Origin: Undibacterium sp. YM2
GTDB taxonomy: Bacteria > Pseudomonadota > Gammaproteobacteria > Burkholderiales > Burkholderiaceae_D
Reading direction: 5' to 3'
DNA length: 64,000 bases
NCBI RefSeq assembly: GCF_009937975.1
Contig: NZ_AP018441.1
Coordinates: forward strand, 3,658,001-3,722,000
Shown here: positions 59,614-64,000 of the stretch, in pieces
Position numbering within the stretch: position 1 is the first letter of the stretch
Layout of the letters: every line of letters begins with the position of its first letter
Notes under the pieces: model-generated
The model's database searches: none
Told to the model about the DNA's origin: nothing
What the model saw: only the letters and a program-made list of their open reading frames with translations
Position numbers and translations under genes: made by a program

Positions 59614-61029
59614 TTACAATTTTCCCGCAGCATGCAGTAATTGCAGGCGGGCGAATTCATGGTCATAGAGTGCGTTATCGCGATTGGACAGTGCCTGCAA
59701 GCGGCGTGCCTCTGCATCAAGTACATCACTGTTCGGCGCCAGCCCTGAGCGGTAGCGCTCGCGTGCCAGAGACAGAGTTTCTTCGGCCTGTTCTACCGCC
59801 TTTTCCACCAATTGCATGCGCGCCCTGGTCTCTTGTTGTGTGAGCCAGGATTGCCGCACCTGCAAGGCGATGCGCTCACGGGTGTCAGCTTCCATTTCAC
59901 TAATCGCCTGTGCTGTTGCAGAAAGCTGCGAAGCCTGATGTCGGACCAGCCCACCATCAAACAAATCCCATTTCATCACCACGCCTACATACCAGCCCTT
60001 GTCTTCAGCCAGGTAGCGGTTTTCCAGCTTGCTATAACCGGCAGTAATGCCTATCTGCGGCAAGTGTCCGGCAGCGATGCTATTGGCCTGTTTTTTGTAG
60101 ACCAGGCTTTGGCTGGATAACTCTTGTAATTCCTTGCGGTCATTGTTTGCAGACTGCAAAAGAGCAGGCAAATCTGCCATGGCGGGTTCTTTGTTAAAAC
60201 CTGCAATATCCTGTATCTCGACCGCTCTTTCATATTCACGCCCCAGCCAGCGATTCAATGCTGCGCGTGCCAGCTCCAGCGCATTGTTTGCCTGCAGCCC
60301 AAGTTGACGTGCATTTGCCATCGCTACCTGGGTAGCCAGTAAATCGTGCTTGGCAGCATAGCCCTTGTCAAAGAGTGCCTGTACATCATCCACATGCTTG
60401 CTGACAGCAGTGATATGGCTGTTACTGACATGTACCGCATGCTCGGCGCGCAATACGGCGATATAGCTTTGCGCAATCGCCAGCTTGAGGTCACTGCGGG
60501 TAAGCTGGGTGCGTGCCAGGGTCGCTTCGGATTGCGCCTGGGCTGCCTCGACGCCAGACGAAATTTTGCCGCTGGTATATACAGGTGCAGAAATGCTGAG
60601 ACCACCGAAATAGGCCGATTCCTGCGCAAACGGCAGCGTAGTGCCTTTCAGCATGGGAAGCGCCGGTATATTCACTTTGGCTGCCGGTTCGCTTTCGGTG
60701 CGCATGTAGCCACTTTCCAGGCTCAACTTAGGCAGGTAATTGGCTTGCGCAGAAGCCAGTTGATGTTGCGCCGACTGTTCTTTTTGCTGCGAAGCAGCAA
60801 GCACATGATTACGCTGCAAAGCGATGTTCCATACTTGCTCAAGGCTCTCTGCGGCAAGTGCTGGTACGCCAGTCAGTAAAATATTGATGCAGATCAAACT
60901 TTGTGCGAAAGCCTTGATTTTATTTGGCTTTCCAGCTGTTTCCAACATGCCTGCACGAGTATCCATTTGCCTGCGCAGGGATAGGTTTTGTGCGTCTCTA
61001 CAGAGAGAAAGTGGTCTGAACAGTGTCAT
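59614..61029 (-). CDS. TolC-family outer-membrane efflux protein
   Basis: Outer-membrane channel of about 471 residues. A secretion signal ends at LLTGVPALAAES, and two repeats of the OEP fold follow (ALQRNHVLAASQQKEQ and LAVLRAEHAVHVSN-like helices, then NRYLAEDKGWYVGVVMKWDLFDGG). Three starts are possible: 61029 (MTLFRP), 60966 and 60945 (MLETAGKPNK). The last gives the cleanest signal peptide. I kept 61029 because GGTGA lies upstream and the predicted transcript start (about 61051) is close. A TTG at 61080 lies upstream of that transcript start. It is the first gene of the export/acyl operon. Confidence 0.88.
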   Translation of the reverse strand: MTLFRPLSLCRDAQNLSLRRQMDTRAGMLETAGKPNKIKAFAQSLICINILLTGVPALAAESLEQVWNIALQRNHVLAASQQKEQSAQHQLASAQANYLPKLSLESGYMRTESEPAAKVNIPALPMLKGTTLPFAQESAYFGGLSISAPVYTSGKISSGVEAAQAQSEATLARTQLTRSDLKLAIAQSYIAVLRAEHAVHVSNSHITAVSKHVDDVQALFDKGYAAKHDLLATQVAMANARQLGLQANNALELARAALNRWLGREYERAVEIQDIAGFNKEPAMADLPALLQSANNDRKELQELSSQSLVYKKQANSIAAGHLPQIGITAGYSKLENRYLAEDKGWYVGVVMKWDLFDGGLVRHQASQLSATAQAISEMEADTRERIALQVRQSWLTQQETRARMQLVEKAVEQAEETLSLARERYRSGLAPNSDVLDAEARRLQALSNRDNALYDHEFARLQLLHAAGKL

Positions 61030-61057
61030 CTTGAATTCACCAAAAAAGAGTATCCTT

Positions 61058-61063
61058 AGTGTA
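61058..61063 (-). promoter_or_regulatory. -10 element for tolC, FNR-positioned
   Basis: Minus-strand TACACT (4/6), centred 32 bp from the centre of the FNR box. This puts the box at -41.5 from a start near 61051. Confidence 0.5.
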
Positions 61064-61085
61064 TTGCTGCATTTGCACAATGCAA

Positions 61086-61099
61086 TTGATTCGAATCAA
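61086..61099. promoter_or_regulatory. FNR/Anr box between tolC and phaC
   Basis: TTGATTCGAATCAA is a perfect match to TTGAT-N4-ATCAA. The symmetry extends to an 18-bp perfect palindrome, AATTGATTCGAATCAATT (61084-61101). It lies in the divergent gap with -10 elements at equal distance on both sides. Confidence 0.8.
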
Positions 61100-61118
61100 T
61101 TCAATAGACTGACATGTT

Positions 61119-61127
61119 TGCCAGAAT
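61119..61127 (+). promoter_or_regulatory. Extended -10 for phaC, FNR-positioned
   Basis: TGCCAGAAT: TG, one base, then CAGAAT (4/6), centred 32 bp from the FNR box centre. The predicted start is near 61134, about 20 bp before the phaC ATG. Confidence 0.5.
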
Positions 61128-61153
61128 AGGCTTACATCAACGAGGATGCGCCA

Positions 61154-62998
61154 ATGAAAACTGATTACAGCCCTGCCACCACTCCACAACAAGCCGGTCA
61201 AAAGAAAGACTATGCAAGCCCTGCCCGTCCGCTTTGCTATCTTGGTGATGATGAGGCCGAAGTGCATCCTCTCGATATGGCCTTGCAAAACCATATTGCC
61301 AAATTGACCGGCGGCATCTCACCCGCCAGCGTGGCTCTGGCCTGGATGGACTGGGGCATGCATATCGCTGTGTCACCGGGAAAACAGCTGGAACTAAGTA
61401 ATCTGCTGCAAAAACAAATCGCCAGCTGGCCCCAATTTCTGGCACCCGCGCTGACCGGCAAACCCGCAGAGACTGCAAAGAATGCAGCAGGCGATACCCG
61501 CTTTGCCGACGCAGGCTGGACCAACTGGCCTTTCAACGCCATGAGCCAATACTTCCTGCAAAGACAGGAGTTCTGGCAACATGCGACCAAGGGCGTGCGC
61601 GGCGTCACTGCGCATCATGAAAATGTCGTCAACTTCATGTCCAGGCAGTTACTGGACATGATGTCCCCGTCGAATTTTCCCTTGCTCAATCCCGAAGTCA
61701 TCGCCACTACCCAGGCCACGGGCGGCAAGAACCTGATGACTGGCGCGGCGCACTGGATGCAGGATAATGGGCTGGAGTTTCAAGTGCCTGGGGTTGAAGC
61801 TGGCGAACATAAAACCGAGCAACTGGCATATCAACCGGGACGTGATGTTGCTGTCACTGAGGGCAAGGTGGTATTTCGCAATCACCTGATAGAACTCATA
61901 CAATATGCCCCGCAGACCACAAAGGTGTATGCAGAGCCTGTCCTGATCGTGCCTTCGTGGATCATGAAATACTACATCCTTGATCTGTCGCCACATAATT
62001 CCATGGTGCGTTTCCTGGTCAGCCAGGGTCATACGGTATTCATGATTTCCTGGAAAAATCCTGGCAAGGAAGACCGTGACCTGGGCATGCAAGACTACCT
62101 CGACAGCGGCCTGTTTGCAGCACTGGGAGAAGTTGGCAAGTTAACCCAGCACAAAGCCGTGCACACGGTTGGTTACTGCCTCGGTGGCACCCTGCTAGGT
62201 ATTGCTGCCGCGGCACTGGCAAGCGATCACGCCAGGGAATACGCACACCATTTGCCGCCTGTGCAGACGGTCAATCTGCTGGCCGCACAAACTGATTTCA
62301 GCGAGCCGGGCGAACTTGGCCTGTTCATTGATGAAAGCCAGATTGCCATGTTGGACGCCCAAATGTGGGAGCAAGGTTACCTGACCGGCGAGCAGATGAC
62401 GGGCTCATTTCAATTGCTGAATTCACGCGACCTGATCTGGTCAAAAATCATGCGTGAATATCAGCTGGGCACACGCAATTCGCCAAATGATCTGATGTCC
62501 TGGAATGCGGATACCACCCGTATGCCTTATCGCATGCATAGTGAATATTTAAAACACCTGTTCCTGCACAATGACCTGGCAGAAGGCCGCTATGAAGTGC
62601 ATGGCCACGCCGTGGCACTGAATAATATACACGCCCCCATGTACGTGGTTGGCACGGCACGCGACCATGTTTCACCCTGGCGCTCTGTGTATAAAATCCA
62701 TGTGCTGACCGATGCGCCTATTGACTTTGTACTGGCGTCTGGCGGCCACAACGCTGGCATAGTTTCAGAACCGGGCCATGCGCATCGCAGCTTTCAACAT
62801 TTGCCATCTGATCAGCGCGGCCAGTCTTTCCAGCAGGCCGAAGACTGGCTCAAGGCGGCAACAACGGAGACAGGCTCATGGTGGACGCATTGGCAAGCCT
62901 GGCTGGCAGGGCATTCCAGCAGCACACAAGTGAAGGCAAGGATTGTCGGCGATAAGGAACTGGGGGTTGCGCCAGGCAGCTATGTATTTGAAAAATAA
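61154..62998 (+). CDS. phaC: Poly(3-hydroxyalkanoate) synthase, class I type
   Basis: Polymerises R-3-hydroxyacyl-CoA (typically 3-hydroxybutyryl-CoA) into storage granules. 614 residues. The PhaC N-terminal domain covers about residues 80-290 and includes FNAMSQYFLQRQEFWQ. An alpha/beta-hydrolase core has the lipase-like box GYCLGG with nucleophile C342. D504 lies in GTARDHVSPW and H532 in SGGHNAGIV, a complete triad. GAGG before the ATG supports the start. It is divergent from the tolC operon and shares its FNR box, which points to induction at low oxygen. A phaA/phaB pair is not in the window. Confidence 0.95.
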   Translation: MKTDYSPATTPQQAGQKKDYASPARPLCYLGDDEAEVHPLDMALQNHIAKLTGGISPASVALAWMDWGMHIAVSPGKQLELSNLLQKQIASWPQFLAPALTGKPAETAKNAAGDTRFADAGWTNWPFNAMSQYFLQRQEFWQHATKGVRGVTAHHENVVNFMSRQLLDMMSPSNFPLLNPEVIATTQATGGKNLMTGAAHWMQDNGLEFQVPGVEAGEHKTEQLAYQPGRDVAVTEGKVVFRNHLIELIQYAPQTTKVYAEPVLIVPSWIMKYYILDLSPHNSMVRFLVSQGHTVFMISWKNPGKEDRDLGMQDYLDSGLFAALGEVGKLTQHKAVHTVGYCLGGTLLGIAAAALASDHAREYAHHLPPVQTVNLLAAQTDFSEPGELGLFIDESQIAMLDAQMWEQGYLTGEQMTGSFQLLNSRDLIWSKIMREYQLGTRNSPNDLMSWNADTTRMPYRMHSEYLKHLFLHNDLAEGRYEVHGHAVALNNIHAPMYVVGTARDHVSPWRSVYKIHVLTDAPIDFVLASGGHNAGIVSEPGHAHRSFQHLPSDQRGQSFQQAEDWLKAATTETGSWWTHWQAWLAGHSSSTQVKARIVGDKELGVAPGSYVFEK

Positions 62999-63089
62999 GC
63001 TTAAATAGTCGCACTAGGAACTTGTGGCGTCACTATAAGGAGTAAAATATTTTTTGATATGGCGAATCTCAAGGCAGGAAAAGATCGCA

Positions 63090-63890
63090 GTGACGATATT
63101 AAAAAAAACACATCAAAAAAGAAGATACTTCCTGGGCGCTCTTACCTCGCTGTATTTCACAGCGGGCTGGGCAGCAGAGCCGCGCAAACTCGTCCTGCTG
63201 ATTGCAGAATCGAATGCCACCAATACCCCGCAGGTGCCGTATAACCCCATATTTCAGCAAGCCGTGGCTTATGTGGAAAAGGAGCTGCACCTGCAATTTG
63301 AGTACAGACGTTACCCCTGGAAACGTCTGTTGCAAAGCCTGAATGAGGGCGAAGGCCTGGCTTTTGGTTTGTCAAAAACCAGGGAGCGGGCACAAACCTT
63401 GCATTTTTCCCTGCCCGCTTTTGCTACCCATGTCTGGCTGGTCGTCAGGAGTGATCAAGCTTTTGCATTTTCCCGCCTCGCCGACCTGCAGGGCAAAACC
63501 GTGGGCATGGTAAGAGGCTCTACCTATGGCGATGAATTTGAAAAGGCAAAATCCGAGTTATTGCTGATAGAAGAAGATCTGTATTCCCTGCCCTCACGCC
63601 TGAAAAAATTATTAAACAGGCGCACGGATGTCATGTTGTTCAGCCACCATGACCCTGACCCGCGCAAGGTCGAAGCCATGCTCAACAAGACCATGCCCGA
63701 CGTAGCACCAGATACGCCTATGCCACCTGGTGTTTCATTCAAGGTACTGGATAAGTTTTTATCCGTGGACTACATCCACTTTGCGATACTGGCATCCAAA
63801 GATGATGGCATCATTGAACAGATAGACAAGGTCATCAGGAAAGGCCAGCAAGATGGCTCTTTACCCGCCAATCATTTGGCAAAGAAATGA
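63090..63890 (+). CDS. Periplasmic substrate-binding-like protein (SBP_bac_3 type)
   Basis: About 266 residues. A GTG start at 63090, with AGGAAAAG upstream, gives a signal peptide (TILKKTHQKRRYFLGALTSLYFTAGWAAEP). A TTG at 63054 with AAGGAG 12 bp upstream is the alternative. The mature domain resembles family 3 solute-binding proteins (FEYRRYPWKRLLQSLNEGEG, LADLQGKTVGMVRGSTYGDEF, IEQIDKVIRKGQQDGSL). No permease or ATPase gene adjoins, so it may be a stand-alone sensor-type protein of the kind often seen beside diguanylate cyclases, one of which begins at the right edge on the other strand. Confidence 0.82.
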   Translation: MTILKKTHQKRRYFLGALTSLYFTAGWAAEPRKLVLLIAESNATNTPQVPYNPIFQQAVAYVEKELHLQFEYRRYPWKRLLQSLNEGEGLAFGLSKTRERAQTLHFSLPAFATHVWLVVRSDQAFAFSRLADLQGKTVGMVRGSTYGDEFEKAKSELLLIEEDLYSLPSRLKKLLNRRTDVMLFSHHDPDPRKVEAMLNKTMPDVAPDTPMPPGVSFKVLDKFLSVDYIHFAILASKDDGIIEQIDKVIRKGQQDGSLPANHLAKK

Positions 63891-63904
63891 TGCGCTTCAG
63901 TGCG

Positions 63905-64000
63905 CTATTCAAGGGTCTGCCCCATATCCTGGCGATACAGTTTGACCTGATCCCGCCCGCCAGCCTTGGCGGCATACATGGCAATATCAGCCCTCTTGGC
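63905..64000 (-). CDS. GGDEF-domain protein (diguanylate cyclase), C-terminal end only
   Basis: The last 31 codons enter from the right edge on the minus strand: AKRADIAMYAAKAGGRDQVK, then LYRQDMGQTLE and a TAG at 63905-63907. ADIAMYxAKxxGRD is the conserved end of GGDEF domains that make cyclic-di-GMP. The active-site motif lies outside the window, so activity cannot be judged. It is convergent with the substrate-binding protein gene. Confidence 0.8.
   Translation of the reverse strand, partial: AKRADIAMYAAKAGGRDQVKLYRQDMGQTLE

Noticed and set aside
61030..61080. TTG start extending tolC upstream to 61080
   Set aside because: It would lie upstream of the predicted transcript start near 61051 and adds residues before an already long leader.

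Overview
The window reads as a stretch of chromosome from a betaproteobacterium of the Oxalobacteraceae type (Burkholderiales). An Undibacterium-like genus is my best guess, from the protein style, the roughly balanced base composition, the reliance on the Entner-Doudoroff pathway, and the conserved yebC-purD-hemF-nadD-rsfS-rlmH-maf-rng order. Nothing looks like a prophage, plasmid, CRISPR array or large genomic island, and I see no rRNA or tRNA gene.

Layout. 1-6.9 kb: the end of a giant secreted Ig-like repeat protein, with five near-identical 312-bp tandem repeats, a single-base frameshift and C-terminal DUF4214 modules. 6.9-10.7 kb: a very large SARP-like/ATPase regulator, convergent with it. 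10.8-21.5 kb: central carbon metabolism. ppc, pgi, eda and edd lie on the minus strand and zwf-pgl-hexR on the plus strand, with two HexR-like operators in the divergent edd/zwf region. 21.5-25 kb: a TonB-dependent siderophore receptor and a PepSY membrane protein behind a promoter that overlaps a Fur box. 25-26.5 kb: a putative lipoprotein and a 269-bp MITE-like inverted-repeat element. 26.5-41.8 kb: mostly housekeeping genes (HDOD protein, ribA, ilvD, fbp, pepN, DUF4136 lipoprotein, DUF1631 protein, quinone oxidoreductase, EamA transporter, HerA-like ATPase), plus two short genes, of 48 and 56 codons. 42-49.1 kb: the yebC-to-rng block. 49.2-50.6 kb: two small unknown genes, one probably phasin-like.

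The most interesting part is 50.2-63 kb. A minus-strand series, tolC - hlyD - double ABC ATPase - two ABC-2 permeases - fabI - maoC/pta fusion - ackA, is packed tightly enough to be one operon. It is divergent from a PHA synthase gene (phaC). Between tolC and phaC lies a perfect FNR/Anr box, TTGATTCGAATCAA. A plausible -10 element lies exactly 32 bp from its centre on each side, which is the class II FNR geometry in both directions. I infer an oxygen-controlled unit that joins overflow acyl/acetyl-phosphate metabolism, polyhydroxyalkanoate storage and a complete tripartite exporter of unknown substrate.

Two otherwise well-preserved genes, the Ig-like protein gene and ackA, are each broken by one missing base in a short G/C homopolymer. 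That pattern suggests sequencing or assembly error at least as strongly as real inactivation. All operator, promoter and start-site calls come from reading by eye. Family calls rest on recognised motifs, not on database searches.
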